The notes under the pieces are model-generated. The model did not search any database. It saw only the letters and a program-made list of their open reading frames with translations, and was not told the DNA's origin. From Anastatus disparis (taxonomy: Eukaryota > Arthropoda > Insecta > Hymenoptera > Eupelmidae), in the NCBI GenBank assembly GCA_017163975.1, contig JAFFSR010000136.1, forward strand, positions 7,499,501 through 7,563,500: a stretch of DNA of 64,000 bases, written 5' to 3'. Below, piece by piece: positions 1 through 14,389 of this stretch (the first letter of the stretch is position 1; every line of letters starts with the position of its first letter). Position numbers and translations under genes: made by a program.

Positions 1-1163
1 TTAGAACGACACCTCCTTTTAAGAGTTGTACATATAAACGCAGAATAAGCATCCTCCTATCATAGTGCGTCGTTTAGCTGTTGTTTCTTTATCTTTTATT
101 TTTGTTTCTTTCCCACGGTATGTACCGAAGCAAGAGCTAAGCTAAGCTTTCTTTAACTTCTGTCGCAGTAGTTGTTGCATTGCAGTTAGTGTATTCGTCG
201 TTCGTTTTAAGCGATGCCGACGAATAAAGTCAAGACGATGGGATAAATACAGAGAAAGAGAGAAGGAGAAAACGCAAGAACCGGAGAAATATCAAACGGA
301 ATACTATTGTATATGTGTATATGTATACGAATGTAAAGGAAAAGAAAGAGATTCGAAAACCTTACATGACAATCATTTTTGTCCTTCAAATACCCGTCAA
401 CGAGAAACGGGAGGAATAAGGAGAGGGAGAATCTCCTCTATACGCATTGATTGTTTCAAGGATTTCGCATGAAATCGATGAATTATAGATAAAGTCATTA
501 CAATGAAGCATTGGACATTTTGCAATGAGGTTGAGGAACGTTTGTTAAGGAGGTCCGAAGCATAACTTGTTTTAAGATGTTACAACTTCTATATCAGTTT
601 TGCTTGTTTTATTATTTTTTCTTATTTTTTTTTTTGTCTTTTTTTTTGCTTTGCCATTTGACTATTTGCCGCGAGCGTTACTGTTTTTTTTTGTCATTGT
701 CGTTGTCGTTTAAAGCAAGGCTGAGAAAAATTGTTGGAACTTGAAACAAGCCAACTTTATAAGGATGTAATTGCATTGATCATAATTTCAAAGATGCAAA
801 AAATCCATGAGTTTTTGCGAACTTCGGACTTGTCATCTTCATATTTTTTTAAAACATTTGTAGTGTATGTACATGAATTAGATTACATGTTTATTTGAAT
901 AGTAATACTATATAAGTCAAATTGTTTTAAGCGAAATTGATTAAATCTAATTTAAAATAAGCTACAGAACAATAATGAATTAAAGCAAAAATTTGTATTT
1001 AATAAGAAATATGTTTTTATTTAATAAAATGTTTAAAAATAATAACTTTCACTCATAAAAATTGAAAAAAAATTGAAAAATTTATAAAAAAATGTATATT
1101 TTTCGCTTTGAAATATGGAGAAACTTTTTATTATGAATTTTAGTTTAAGATAGTTATAAAGAA
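1..1163. other. AT-rich noncoding stretch
   Basis: No gene is recognisable. The first 450 bases have mixed composition with purine-rich runs near 250-360. From about 590 to 700 there is a T-rich tract, and after 840 the sequence is simple AT-rich DNA. The one short reading frame on the minus strand (207-389) translates to a low-complexity Ile/Tyr/Phe-rich peptide and is not credible as a gene. Confidence 0.6.
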
Positions 1164-1346
1164 GAGGTCTTAGTGTCTCAGTTGGTAGAGCAATGGATTC
1201 GTTATCTTCAGGTCCTGAGTTCGAATCCCGCTCTCAGCCGATTGGTACAAGCACCACTGTACTTTACATGTGCTTTGTTCACAAACACACTAACAATCTC
1301 CGTCCCTAACTAGAATCGTAATGATACAGCAACGTCAAATAAAATT
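1164..1346 (+). mobile_element. tRNA-derived SINE, copy 1
   Basis: The head is tRNA-like. It starts GAGGTCT, has an A-box-like TGTCTCAGTTGG (two changes from the best copies) and a B-box-like GAGTTCGAATCCC. The body (GTACAAGCACCACTGTAC, TGTGCTTTGTTCACAAACAC) is shared with nine other copies in the window. The 3' end runs ACGTCAAATAAAAT. The 3' stem arms seen in other copies have decayed here (CGTCCCT against AGCAACG). No clear target-site duplication is visible. It is an old, non-coding retroposed copy and not a working tRNA gene, because the acceptor and anticodon stems do not pair. Confidence 0.88.
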
Positions 1347-4300
1347 AAAAAAATTAGTTTGATCTCTTGTCCTTTTCGTTGGATAAAAAATAATTTTTTT
1401 AGTACTATAAAAGTAAATGAATATTTATTTAATTATTTATGATCATAGAAAAAATTAAAATATTTGTTCTATACAATAAACATTGGATTTCATATCATAC
1501 AATAAATATCTTAATTGAATTTTTATGATGTTGAATTTATTTATGTTTAAAAATAGAATTTCTCAAAAGAATGATTAATGTCAAGAAAATAAATTGAAAA
1601 ATTATTTTTACCAATTAAAACAATCGAATTCAAGTATAAAATTCTCATTAATTATAATCATTATAAAAGAGATTATATTTTGCCACACATTCATACACAT
1701 ATGTATTTAATTAAACCAATATACATCTAATTAAAAGAAACGAGCATTTTTCTCACAATATATAAACATATAAAGTAATAAAAAAAATTTATGTCACGAA
1801 CTAAAGTTACTAATACTTATTTAATGTAAAATAATCGAAAAAAAAAAAAGGAAAAGAAAAATATCGTAATTTCATGAACCAAGTTTACTGACTCATCGAC
1901 TACTGGTGTAAACTCGCCTACGATTTAAGCATCTTACGAAAGTACCATCGACAGATTTGGCCTTACGAATGAGAGCAAGTACTTTAATAAATATAAACAT
2001 ACATATATATCTATGAATGCATATACGTCTTTTCGACGATTGCCGTCATGGTTGTAAGCGTTTTGTAGATAATTACGTTTATGTTTGTATATACGTTTGC
2101 GCGCGTATATCGAGTTTTATAAACTCGTTAGAATTGGCTATATGTATTATAAACTCGTTCCCGCGCATGTTGCGGAAAATACCTTGATCGTCTAAGCGTT
2201 TTTCTTTTTTCTCTTTTTTTTTGAATTTTTTTTTCCGTAACACTTTTGCACCGCCTGCATCTCTAAAACGTCACTTTAATTACTTACTTAAAGGCTGACT
2301 GTTATAGTTGCTTGACCATGAAGGGGGTAAAAAAATTGACGTGAATTTTTACATAGATTTTTTTTTTTAATTTATTCTGATGGATATCTGGCGATACAAT
2401 TCTCTCACATATTTAATGGTTACATTTTCCGTTCACGAGCAGTATAGATCATTCGTCGCTGTTTTTATTATTAATTGAACGAAATAAATTTAAATGTCAA
2501 AATACAATTTATCTTTTTATCAATGATGATTATTAAATATCATTTTGAATAGAATTTTTAAAGTTTTAATATTTCAATTGGTTTATTTACTGAAACAGAA
2601 AATAGATCATAACTACTTGTTATAGTTTAATAATATAATACTGATTAGACTTTTTTTAATTCGTATTATTTTAAATGAAATTTAAGATATTGATCTAATT
2701 TATAATAATTTATTACTAAAAAGCATCAAAACAATAGAAAATTTCATGTGATTTTTAATACACACTTTGACTTAGGTGATAAAAAATTGCAATAACAAAA
2801 AATTTCATACTTTCCTATCTTATAAATTATAATATGCTGTAAATGATATAGAATATTTGAAAAAAAATCACCGAGAAATAAAACTTTAAAGTAAAAATGA
2901 ACATTTATATTGTCGCTAGAATCATCATAAAGGAACGATGAGCCAACTGTATACATAAGTCGAATATACAGAATGCATAAAGAAGGCGAAGTAAAAAAAA
3001 AGAAACGAAAAGCACGCGAAACCGCATCATCGCAAAGAAGAGTTTGAAAAGGAAGCGGAGAAAGAGAAAAAAAGAAAGAAAGAGTTTACTAAACAAAAAA
3101 AAAGGAAAAAAAAGAAAGAAGGAACCGGCTCCTGGATATATCTTTAGCTTACAATTAGGGAGGGACCAAGTGAAGATTCGTAGCCTCTGTAGAAGGGGAC
3201 ATATTAAATAATTTATAATTGTTTTGTCCTGAAGCTTTTGATGTATATACATATTGTGTATACAAACCTTTTACATTATAAGCAATTGTGCATATGAGAA
3301 TGTATAATGATTTCTTCTTCATCTTTTTTCTTTTATTTTTATTTTGACTGGCAATGATCGATGATTATAAGATATTGTTGGGTGTAACAGTTAAGCTTCT
3401 GTAACGCGCCTACTGTTCATTAACTTGGTGTATTTAAAAATTATGCCTGTTAACATATGCCTTGTTCCTTTTTTTGGAGAAATATTTAATTTGTCATTTG
3501 ATTTTTATTCAAATGAAAATTTAAATTTAAAAGAGTATGCGTTATCATATGTAAACATTAAAATTGAAATTACTTGATATTTAAAGCTTATTCAACTGCG
3601 AAATTTTTAAAATCAAGGAGTGCAATTGTATCGCAACGGCAAGTATTTGTGATATTTTACAATAGATGGTACATTAAATAATTAAAAATCTTTTATTTCT
3701 ACTTTGATTTATTATCTTTCAAATTCATCAATATTTATAAACATAATTTCACATTATTTAATTGGTTTTACATGTACGCGATGATCATATAAAATTCATT
3801 AATAGGTACGTTATTTCAGTTTTTATCTTGAAGAAAGTACAAAAATCATTAACTTTAAATAATAAAATTATGATTAATATGTTCATTCAATTTTTCAACT
3901 AAAAAACCCAAAGTTAATTTAATTTCATTATTCAAAATAAGTTGAAATTGAAGAATTTCAGTTAGACCCGCAATTAAAGAAGTTTGTAAAAAAATTTACA
4001 TATTTAAAAAAGATTACAGCAAAAAAAGCAATGACTGCTATAAAATATTACTATTTTGATATATTATCATTTTAATCTCATTACACGCAATCGAAAAAAA
4101 TTGACTTTTGTATGTTCGACGAACAAAGTTGTATAAAGCAATATTTTCTCGCGCTCTTTTTCTGCATCCCTTTATAAATGAATGTTTTTTTTGTATGACC
4201 TTCCTAAAATCGAATTATTTTAAATCTGACTCTGGTCTTTCTTTCGATCTTCTTTTGCAAAGTAATTCAATGCATCTCCTAAGCTTTTACTATATAACGA

Positions 4301-7300
4301 AAGTGTCAAAGGAGAAACAAGTGTTGTATATAGGGTGGAACCAACTAAAATTCCAAAGACGGATGCTACTACACATATCGATGAGGGAAAAGAAGAACCA
4401 GGACCATCATCAACTTTTTTCCTTTTCTCTTTTTTTTATCAAAGTATATAAAAGCAAAGAAAGGCACCTGTATGTGTTCGCACTTTTCTTTAAAAGTATC
4501 ACATGAATGACGAATGGTTTTAAAAGAAGTTGACGTGTTTTAGTTCCTTTTGCCTCATTTTTATTCCGTTGGCTATTGCATCAGTTTCTTTAGCGTATAT
4601 GTCCTTTTCTTCTTCTTCTTTTTTTTAACTGTATAGATTAAGCCACGAAGCTTTTTGACACACGACGTGTCCGTGACCGTATGTGCGAATATGCGTATCG
4701 ATCATATACAACGCGAACTTTGTAATTGAAGATATTTCTTTGTTTCTTTTTTTTCTTTAATCAAGAATTGGTAATGATAAAATATTCAATTTTTTTTATT
4801 TCATTTAAATGAAAAAATATTATTTTAAATATATCAATCTTATAATTTTAGTTGAAAAATAAATTGTTGTGAAACTTGCCAATTTATGTTTTCTTGCTGG
4901 ATAAAATTTTTGTACATCCATCTTACGTATACTAAACTAATAATTCAAACTCCAAGTGATTATTTAGATTGCCTAAAATTGCATAATTACATTGCATCTT
5001 GAAATATTAATAGTCATCGTTCCAAATAACCATTACTTGGTATACGATTGTCAATAATTTCATATAAGAAACAATATTATTCATGTATTCCAATAAAAAA
5101 GTCAAGTTTCTTGTAAACCTACTTTATACGTTATTTTATAGATTTAATTTATAAAAAAATACCAAATATAAAGTGTAAAGAGTTTAAAAAAAGTGCATGT
5201 AAAAGGATGCAAGGTAGCCATATTGATCTTGCGGCAATCGAATTGCAAAATTATGCTGAACGAGTGAGAGACCTTTTCAACGAATGCAGAGTAAAAATGT
5301 ATATTCAAGTGATTTCAATTGCAATTGCCATACATAAAACACTTATACGTATACGTATGCTTTTCAACATTTTCTTTTATAGATGATGATCTAGAAAAAA
5401 GCAATATAAAAAATAAAAAAAAAACAGTCAAAGAATTAACATTGACAAGCAGTTTAAATCTTGTTACATACTTAACAAAAAACATATTCAGCAATATGGC
5501 GTATATATCATGTATATACATGATTATTAAAGATGGCTAACGTATATCTCAAGTAACTTTTCCTCCTTTCAATGTTTCTTATTTATTTTTTTACTTCTTT
5601 TTTTTTAAAGGCAATGATCAACTCCATATTTGAATGCAGGCGTAGTCCCAAGCGTTCTGTCATGGATAAATTACCTATCGATCTTCTGTTAACTTCCTTT
5701 TTGAGTAAGTACAGTAAATTATAAGGACACTGACCGCGCGCCGCTGTGCTGCTGTACTGGAATTGAAAATAAAGAAGAAAAAAAAATAAATGTCACGCTA
5801 ATTAGTTAGCTTTGTCCGATGCGAGGAAAAATCGGATTAGGATGATTACGGTTATAATACGAGTTAAGGATATCGTTCTTTATCTTTTTTTTCCTTCTCT
5901 GATACAATTGTGGTGTGCCAAGTTTTTTTCTCGTTGAGAATTCATTGATTCGTGTAATTTAATGATCGAAAAAATATTTCCTGCTTAAGACAACGTGAAT
6001 CTTATAAACGAATACATGTTTTGTCGATAATTGAAATTTTACTAATATAATATGTGAATATTAAATATCTGATATTGTAATAATTTCTCTACTAATTTTC
6101 TAAAGTTAATTTCAAAAATTTTAAATTAGAAATATCAAGTAACAAAAGGCATAACTTAATTTTTAATTACTTATCTTATGAAAGATTGTTACAACTTTAA
6201 ATTCGTTCAATAAGGTTTTTCGACTATACTTTCTGAAAACATAATCATAGAATACTTTTTATTTATACACTTTTGTCTCCTTATTTAAGTTTCATTGTTT
6301 TATATTCCAAATAAAAATATCCATTATTATTACATATATTAAAATTAAAATAATATTAATATTTAGAACAATTAAAACTATATGAGAAGATTAGACATAA
6401 ATAAAGAATTGTATTATCTTGAGAATTCTGAGAATAAAAATTAAATGAGTTATGCCGTATATAGCAAAGCCAAAAAGGAAGCAGTTAGAGATATTTGACG
6501 AGTTTCATGCTTAGCGTGCCTGAAGACTTTTGGCGGCGACATTTTCTGGCTCTCCTCTCCGTCTTTCGAGTTCAAATGGAAACGAATATATATGCCAGAA
6601 CCAAGAGACATCTCCTCCACCCTTGTCTCTCTCTCTGGCCCTTTTTCAACATATCCGTCGTATATAATTTATGAAGTATCTTGCATTCTTCGTTATAATA
6701 AATCAACGCGACACCATCATAGCCGCTCATCGAATAATTCCCTTTTAGAAATTACCAAATGTATACCTTTGGTATTCGATGCTTTTAATTCCGGTATAAA
6801 TATTATAAAAACAAATTTATAACGATTGCTCTTGTTTAGTTATTCTACACAATATACAGTTACTTTATAAACTTACTTAGAATTTCTAATAATAAGCGAT
6901 CATTTTAAAAATTGAATATTTATTGTTATACCAAGTAGGGAACTGATAATTTGATTTTAATTTTGTATTACAACATATTTTGATCAAGCTTTCAAAATGT
7001 TGTTTTTCAAAAAAAAGAGAAAAAACGGAAAAAATCATAATACATTAAAGACATTCGTTAAAAGAAAAATTTTTTCCCAATCGTTTTACAAATGCGTATA
7101 AATAATTTAGATTTGCTATCAATAAAAACTTTTGTAGACGGAATTCGAATAACGGTTTCCTTAACTGTAGTTATCTTACACTGTAATTCTATTAATCAGT
7201 TTTAAGTATGAAAAAAAAGCAGAGAAACACAAGCAGCTTGTAAAAATACGAGTATCCCAACTAAGGCCTGAGAACGTCTTGACTAGACAACCCTGGAATG

Positions 7301-7578
7301 ATGTAAATTGTAAAAACTTGTCGAACCTTAGATAAGTACGAGACAGTCTTTTTTTATTTTAGTGTATTTCAATAACACATCAAGTGGGTAATATAAATGT
7401 GTATTCTAGAAATATGTGTATTGAATTGCAAATTTGATTATTGATTGTTTACGTAAAACTAATAATTAATATTTAAATATTTGGTTTATATAACGCAACT
7501 AATTCGTCGTATAATTTTATAAATAAATAAAAATTTAAACCTAAATACTTATAGATAATTAATTTATTTTTTTTTCTT
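1347..7578. other. gene-free stretch between SINE copies 1 and 2
   Basis: This is mostly AT-rich simple sequence. Features seen are a 13-bp direct repeat TTATAAACTCGTT at 2117 and 2147, the first copy overlapping a small hairpin (CGAGTTT-TAT-AAACTCG, 2111-2127); a purine-rich tract at about 2990-3125; and a GC-richer patch at about 6510-6660. The reading frames here (for example 4108-4506, plus strand, 132 codons) have no recognisable domain and are Phe/Leu/Ser/Lys-rich as expected by chance. I see no gene, RNA or element boundaries. Confidence 0.55.
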
Positions 7579-7772
7579 ATTTTATTTAACGTCGATGTAT
7601 TTATGCTATCATTTCAATGTGTTAATTAGCGACGGAGGTGATCAGTGAGTTTGTGAACTTCAGCACATATAAAGTACAGTGGTGCTTGTACCAATCGGCT
7701 GAGAGCGGGATTCGAACTCGGAATCTCGGGATTACGAATCTATTGCTCTACCGACTGAGCCATTGACGACCT
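7579..7772 (-). mobile_element. tRNA-derived SINE, copy 2
   Basis: Read on the minus strand, it begins AGGTCGTCAATGGCTCAG with a consensus-like A box (TGGCTCAGTCGG) and B box (GAGTTCGAATCCC), followed by the shared body and the tail GTTAAATAAAATAAG. One 3' stem arm is intact (AGCGACG in plus-strand reading); the other reads CGTCGAT, giving one mismatch. No convincing target-site duplication. The family assignment is clear from side-by-side comparison with the other copies. Confidence 0.9.
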
Positions 7773-8880
7773 ATATTATCACTGATTATTTATCACATTT
7801 AAATAAGATGGTGTTTTGAACTTATTAATTAAGTCTGTTTATCATTAATTAAGTAACTACTAATTTTTAATAATGGTATTGTTTTTACATGAAATTTTTA
7901 ATTTGTTTCAATTTACGGAAATAATAATGAGTAATTGCAATCTGAACCGTTTCAATTCTAATTTGAAACAAAGTTGCATGTTTTTTTAACAACTATATTT
8001 TTTAGACTCGAAACCCCTTATAAATATGAAAAAACTTTTTCATTTTTTTCTAGCATACTTAAATCTACATTGAAAACATATAAAATTGTAGCACTTAGAA
8101 ATTTTGTCCTATATCTTATAATTGAGCTCTTTTTGCTGAATCAGACACATCCTCGATGTCAAGCCCTTAGATGAGTTAAAAATAAAAGAAAATGCAAATG
8201 AAATAAAATGTCAAAAGTTCATGAATTATTATTTATTCAATAAACTAAACTAGATAATGAAAATGCACTAGTCGCAATTATAGAGTAATTGTTATATTCC
8301 AAAATTTGTCATAACAATCTTGCAATTAATAATAAAAAGTCTTTAAAATACTATAATCATTTTTCAATATTCGATATTCTTGTTTCTTAAACATTACGCA
8401 AAAGTAAAATTCAAACAGACCATATTGCAAAGACAGAAATTTCAAACAAAAGTGATGAAATTTGCCATGAGAAAGCAAGGAGACAAAGAATCTCGATTAT
8501 GCAGTCACGGGAAGTTGAGCTAACAGATCCAACTTTTATAACTACGATCGGCTTTTTCTTTTACTATATACACATAAGTAAAACGAAAAAAAAAAAATAA
8601 AAAATACGCTTCTTCTTTCTTCTCCGTTTATACTGGTTCGGTCGCGCGCGCGAGAAATCGAAAAGCTCAAAGTAAAATGGGTGATGGGTTTAATTGAGCT
8701 ACAAATTCCAACAGTGATCAACCGGTCGTATACACTCATACGAAATCAGTCTCTGCTTTTACCACTCACATATATATATGTACATACACTCATATGTATA
8801 GTAACTATATATGCAATTTCTCTTTATCTTTCTCTAAATTGTCAACTTGTATATGTTTTCTTCTTTCTCTTATTCGTCGA

Positions 8881-8902
8881 GGAGAGAGAGAGAGAGAGAG
8901 AG
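8881..8902. repeat. (GA)n microsatellite
   Basis: Eleven GA units sit inside the CG-richer patch at 8.5-9.3 kb. GA/TC runs recur in nearly all GC-richer patches of this window. In insects such runs can bind GAGA factor, but that is only a possibility here. Confidence 0.9.
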
Positions 8903-11900
8903 CGGGCAAGTATATAGCAACGCAATCAACGCGATTCAAACGATCCGCCGCACATGCGACATTCTTCTCGAGCAAAAAAGCTCGCGCATGCGCTATACAA
9001 CTTTTCTCTCTTATCCTATCTTTCTCTTACCTCCAGCTATCGCTCTAAAAGATACATATATGTATATATCGCGTATATCTATATATGTATTTCCTTTGGA
9101 GAATCTGTTTTCTTTCAATATATACGTATTCATTCGCAATTCCTTCGTTTTGGATAAATGAGAGAAGGGCAGAAAAGGAACTTGTCGGACACGAACAGAA
9201 GACGATAATACTCTCGCGAAAGAAGTAGAAAAAAAATATATATATACACGTACTGAAAAGATGCGCGGGTAGAAGAGTTGAAGGGAATTACCGATACGAT
9301 ATTTTTTTCTCCTCAAAGTCGTATTCTTTCGTCGTCGTTCTTATGTTTTTAACTTTTTTTTTACTCTTGTTGCGATAGGTTTGCGCAGAGTGATTATTTC
9401 TGGAATGCAATGGATTTTTTTTTCGTCTTGAATCAAGATTGTTTTAATTGTGTTAAGGACAGTTCTGTTCTTTTTTTTTGGTCCGAGTTTCATGTAAGTT
9501 GTGTTATTATTCTTTGGATTTGAATGTATAATTTTTTGGCATGTCATTGGTATAGAATGCTTCTTTTTTTCTTATTGTAATAAATTTTCTTATTGCGATC
9601 ATGCTAAATGACATTCTTTACTTTTAAATTACTTCGGCTTGTACGTATTAATAATCAATCGTATAATTACTACTATAAATTAATACGTTTTTTTGTAGTG
9701 TTTTCGTATTCATACGAAATATTTGAATGAAAAAAATTGTACGAGCTTTAAGTTATTCTTGAAATTTTTAAAATGAATGGAAAATTCTTAAATCGATGAA
9801 TTGATAATTCATTCTCTCTGTATTAATTTAAAAGTTTAATATTCAATCTCTGATGATCAAACTGGTTTCAGAAAAAGCTTTTTCAACGTTTTCACGTAAA
9901 TGAATTTATGAATAAAAAATATATATCTAGAATATCGTTTAAGATGCATTAATTAAAAGTACTAAATTACCAGATCGAAAAATCAAATTTATAAAATGCA
10001 AACTTATGTCTGTGATATAATCAACGTCTTGCAGATAAATTTACAAATCTATATTGTTGCAATAATTAATCAAATCCATATACATCTTGAGAATTAGTAA
10101 TTTAAGAACTTTGAATCATTAGAGAAAAAAGCTTAATTCAAGTCAAATATTTTTTAACTATGATTATATAAAACGAAATTAAAAGTCTTATCCTTAAAAT
10201 GCCAGACATTTACTCAACGAATCTTCATTCTCATCATCGGAGTGTATAAGCGAATCGAGCTTGCAAACTAAACTCAGAGCACGAAAAAAAAACAAAAACA
10301 ACAAAACTGAAGATGAAAAAGAAAGAGAGAAAAATAAGAGAAAAAAGATGAGAGAAAGAAACTAGCTGCTGCAGTTGATACGATTGTTTTTATAGGTGAT
10401 GTTCACTCATGAGGATGGTATATAAGAAACTGTCCTTCGATAAAAGTGCCTTGCATGTGACGACGTTCAACTCAAGCCGTGCCGCAAGGCATACATATCC
10501 AGATGAAAAGAGGAAAAAAAAACGATCAACAAGTCTCCATCTCTCTCTATCTCTCTTTTCCTCTCTTTACCAGCTGAATCTTTTGAATTTCAAAATATAT
10601 TCTTTTAACTCCAGATCTCTCGTTCGTTTTCGTCTCTCATTCGCAGGTTTCTCCTTGCATTCATATCTCTCTCTCTCTCTTTCTTGTCTTGAAGATAGCG
10701 AGTGTAAATGCGAGATGCCGAATAGAAATGACGAGAGAGCAGACTTGGGGGAATTATTTTAGTTTCAATTGACGGATGGATGATGATTTTTGTTGCGAGA
10801 ACTCGTTTATTTTTATGTTTACGGCGAGGAATGAAAATGAAAATAATTTTTTTTTCATTCTTTTGCGGTTGTATTTTTGTACTTTGTAAAATTGATTAAT
10901 TTATAAGGAACTCAAAGTATAATTTTTTATAAAAAAAATATTGTACTTTAATTTGTTCTTTCTTTCCAAGAAGTAAGACAAATTTTAGAATTTTGCCATT
11001 GCAATCAGTGATTCTAATTTTTTTTTTGCTAATGATTTTAATGACATCTATTTAAAATGTTTGCAAAATGATTTTTAACCATACAATGTGTCTCATGAAT
11101 TTGAAAAATGTTTATTATGCCCTTTCATTAACTCCGATGTCTTTAATAATAAAACAGAAAAAAAAGTTCAACGCAACACTTTTCATTAAGATTACAAGCA
11201 TAACTTGCTTTGCGAAATAACCGAGAAAATAAACAATCTTTGAATTTGATCAAGAAAAAAAGGCAGCCCGTAACACACGCAATTTCATATAAAACGAATC
11301 AGTTAACGAATCTTTATAAGCAATTTGCATTTTCATTCGGCTCACGTATACAACGAATTTTAAATGATCGCAATAATTTTCTTATAGTTCATAATTGTCC
11401 ATATCTTTATAATTTCTTAATAGACGGAGTTAAACCAATTTTTCTTTTTTTTACGAAAAAAAAATTTTTATCTATATAAATTCTATAAATAAGAAATAAA
11501 GGAAAAAAAATCAAAGAAAAAGATAGAGAACTTGTCAAGTGTGGTGACAGTCTCCCACGATTTTCTGTTAATCACTGCGCTTGTGCATTTCTAAGGATAT
11601 ATACATGTGCATACATACACAAAAGTACTGCTAAAGAATTACGTAAGGTGGTAATGCCTCGATACTACTTTCTCTTTTTTCTGTTTTAAATCTATATACG
11701 AATGAAAGAGAGAAGGAAAAAACAGACAAGAATCAGTCGAGGTTGCTACTATATACTATTGCTTATGAGACATTGCGCTAAATCCAGATTTTCATCGAAC
11801 ATCACGGCCGTCGGATTTACATCCATCGTATTAAAGATCTTTTATGATATAACTTCACGTTGTATTTTCGTGTGCTTTTTGATGATTTATCGATGCTTTT

Positions 11901-12661
11901 TTGTTATCTTTACATAAAACACTTATTTTTACAATTATTAAAATAAAATGAAGATTTTTATTTAAAATTATATTAAAATTAGTTATATGAAAATATTTAA
12001 TATTAAATATGTACTTAAATTCTAAACTTACGGAAAAGTTAAATTTTAAAAGATTCTTTGATAATACTGTTAAATATAAAGATTTATAGTTTTTAAAACC
12101 CATTGCACATAAATTCGATCAAATTGCGAAACAAAAAGATATTACATCATAAAATCTTTTTAAATATTATATAAAATAAAAAATCTCAAAACTAAATGTA
12201 AATTAAAATAAAAAAAAATTGAAGAAGATTTGTATACTCAAAATTTATTTTATGTATCACGAGAATAGAGTAAAAGATTCTTTGCCTCCTGCTGCTCTCA
12301 CGATCCCAAAGTCAGCGTTAAAACTATCATGGGCAGTAAATAAAGAGAAAAAAAAACGATTTAAAGAATTGCTGCCTGTATTACCAAAGGGAGTTTAAAA
12401 TGTCTTTTTGAACTGTATTCTCGTATTTAATGTACGCTATACATAATCTTCCTTTCCTTTTTTGAACTTAATTCAAACTTCGCATATTTATTTATTAAGT
12501 GAAGAGTACTATAATTTAATTATAATAAAATAAATAAAATTATTCATAAGTAAATTGGTTATTATTTCTTGTATCGCATTATATTTCATGATTTTATTTA
12601 ATATCTAATAAAATGAGTATTTACAATTGAGTATTCTTTTGAATACAGTGCTTGAAAAATA

Positions 12662-12742
12662 TATCCTAAAATTATTAAAATACTTTTCGAACTAATAAGA
12701 AAAGTGTCAGGATATTAAAATTAATTTTTTATTTTAGGATAC
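12662..12742. repeat. imperfect inverted repeat
   Basis: TATCCTAAAATTATTAAAAT on the left is mirrored by a segment ending TTTTAGGATA on the right, and an inner pair CTTTTC/GAAAAG lies near the centre. The right arm is longer by an apparent insertion. It may be a small relic of a foldback element, or chance pairing in AT-rich DNA. There is no second copy in the window. Confidence 0.4.
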
Positions 12743-12812
12743 TTTAATCTTATAAAATTATGATGAAATCTGCAACACTCTATTTTTCTACAGTTATGAA
12801 TTCTTTTAAAAG

Positions 12813-12937
12813 CGTATAACTTTTAAACAAATTGCTCTAAAAGATTTTCACCAAAATGACATGAAAGTTGGAATAAAAACTTTTTGGTTTAAAAACAGAT
12901 TTATCCAAAAAGATTTATTAGTTCAAAAGTTATTGAA
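12813..12937. repeat. diverged inverted repeat, possible MITE relic
   Basis: The left arm begins near GTATAACTTTTAAAC, and the right arm read in reverse complement begins CAATAACTTTTGAAC. Similarity continues inward for about 30 bases with many mismatches. The structure resembles a short foldback element 64 bp from SINE copy 3. No target-site duplication is visible, and AT richness makes chance similarity possible. Confidence 0.4.
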
Positions 12938-13000
12938 CTTAAAAATTAAAGCAAAATAAAAAACATTTCAAAGCAGACGAAATTGAAAATTATTTTTTGT

Positions 13001-13194
13001 TTTTATTTAACGTCGCTGTATTTAATGCTATCATTGCGATGCTAATTAGCGACGGAGATCGTTAGTATGTTTGTGATTAAAGCACATGTAACGTACAGTG
13101 GTGTTTCTATCAATCAGCCGATAAGAGCGGGATTCGAACTCAGGACCCCAAGATTATGAATCCATCGCTCTACCGAATGAGCTACTGACGATCT
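13001..13194 (-). mobile_element. tRNA-derived SINE, copy 3
   Basis: On the minus strand it begins GAGATCGTCAGTAGCTCA, with an A-box-like TAGCTCATTCGG and a B box CTGAGTTCGAATCCC. The 3' stem arms are perfect (CGTCGCT and AGCGACG). The tail is GTTAAATAAAAAC. It lies 1.2 kb from copy 4 in opposite orientation. It is non-coding and not a functional tRNA. Confidence 0.9.
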
Positions 13195-14389
13195 CCCTTG
13201 TATTATTTTTATTTTTTCATAAGTTTTGAACCGATCGGTCCTTTTTGACATTGTTTGGATAGAAATCTTTTATAATTATTCATTTATAAGCTGTACAATT
13301 ATGAAGTGATTTTAATTTCCTTAAAAAGATCAAATTGATACAGTGTACAAACGTGGTTTTTCATAATTTTACTCATAATTTTATATAAGATTAGTATACT
13401 GTAGTTAGAAAGAAATCTGAATTCTGATACTTATGCACTCTTTCTGTTAGTATTTTTATCGTTAAAATTAAATAAAAATCCTCAATCGCATAACCTTAAC
13501 ATAAAAAAATTAAGGCAAACGTTAATTTTCAAAAAGAATTCAAAAAAAGTATTTTCAAATAGTTTTTCGAATATTTTTTGAAAATTTAACAACATAAAAT
13601 AAAATTAAAAAAAAAAGTTAAACACGAAAAAATAAAATAATAACAACATGATATAACGTTAAAATCTCCAGGCAAATTTATAACAAAAATAAAAGTTTAC
13701 TGTGACAACACGTAAAACAGCAGCAGCTCATCACCAAACGAAAATAAAAAAATTTGAAAAAATCAAAGAAGATAGCTGACTTGTCTTAAAATATATCACG
13801 TTAAGAATGAGACGAAGACAGTTTGTGTGTATAAGAAATAAGATTTTGCAAGCGCAAACCAGGTGCGAATGGAATGCTGTCCAATCCCGTTCGTGGAATC
13901 TTGGTTGAGCTTACTTTTAGTAAATCCCGCGCTATGTAACTATATATTAGTCCATGATGGAAAAAGTTTTGGCCAAATAAAATACAATAAATACATACAC
14001 TTTAAATTTTTCTCATGCGTTTGTTTTAAATGTTTTGCGGACACAGACAGAGATTGGGTATAGAGATTATTTTTGTCATGTTAGTGTTAATTGATTTTTA
14101 AAATTTGTTTTTCTGAATTTATTTCAATTTAATTGATTATAAATTAGAAGATTAAATATTTTATAATTTATGTTTACTATTTTTTGTATTTAATGATAAT
14201 TTTAATAAATATTTATGCAAGAAAATTTAAATATTAAAAAGAAATTTATTTGATCTGCAGTTGAGTATATATAAACATTTATTAAAATTATGTATGATCA
14301 GGAATCAATTCTGATTAGAATCCGTAACCTGTTGCTGTGTGTGTAAATATAAATTTTGAATGATATTAATTTTGATTAAAATTCGAAAA
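13195..14389. other. AT-rich spacer between SINE copies 3 and 4
   Basis: Simple AT-rich sequence with A-runs around 13590-13640. A 66-codon frame at 13863-14063 (plus) has no recognisable domain. I see nothing else. Confidence 0.55.

Larger units (their letters stand above)
7773..13000. other. gene-free stretch with two GC-richer islands
   Basis: AT-rich DNA flanks two patches of different composition. The first, about 8480-9330, has CG alternation (8643-8652), a (GA)n run at 8881-8902, TA/TG-rich stretches and CG-containing segments. The second, about 10400-10760, has CT-rich runs including (TC)n at 10666-10680. Several overlapping short frames in these patches (up to 117 codons) translate to Arg/Ser/Leu-rich low-complexity peptides without domains. 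Inverted repeats at about 12662-12742 and 12813-12937 are listed separately. Confidence 0.55.

Noticed and set aside
4108..4506. 132-codon plus-strand frame
   Set aside because: Phe/Leu/Lys/Ser-rich, no recognisable domain or homologue; length is within chance range for 64 kb of this DNA.
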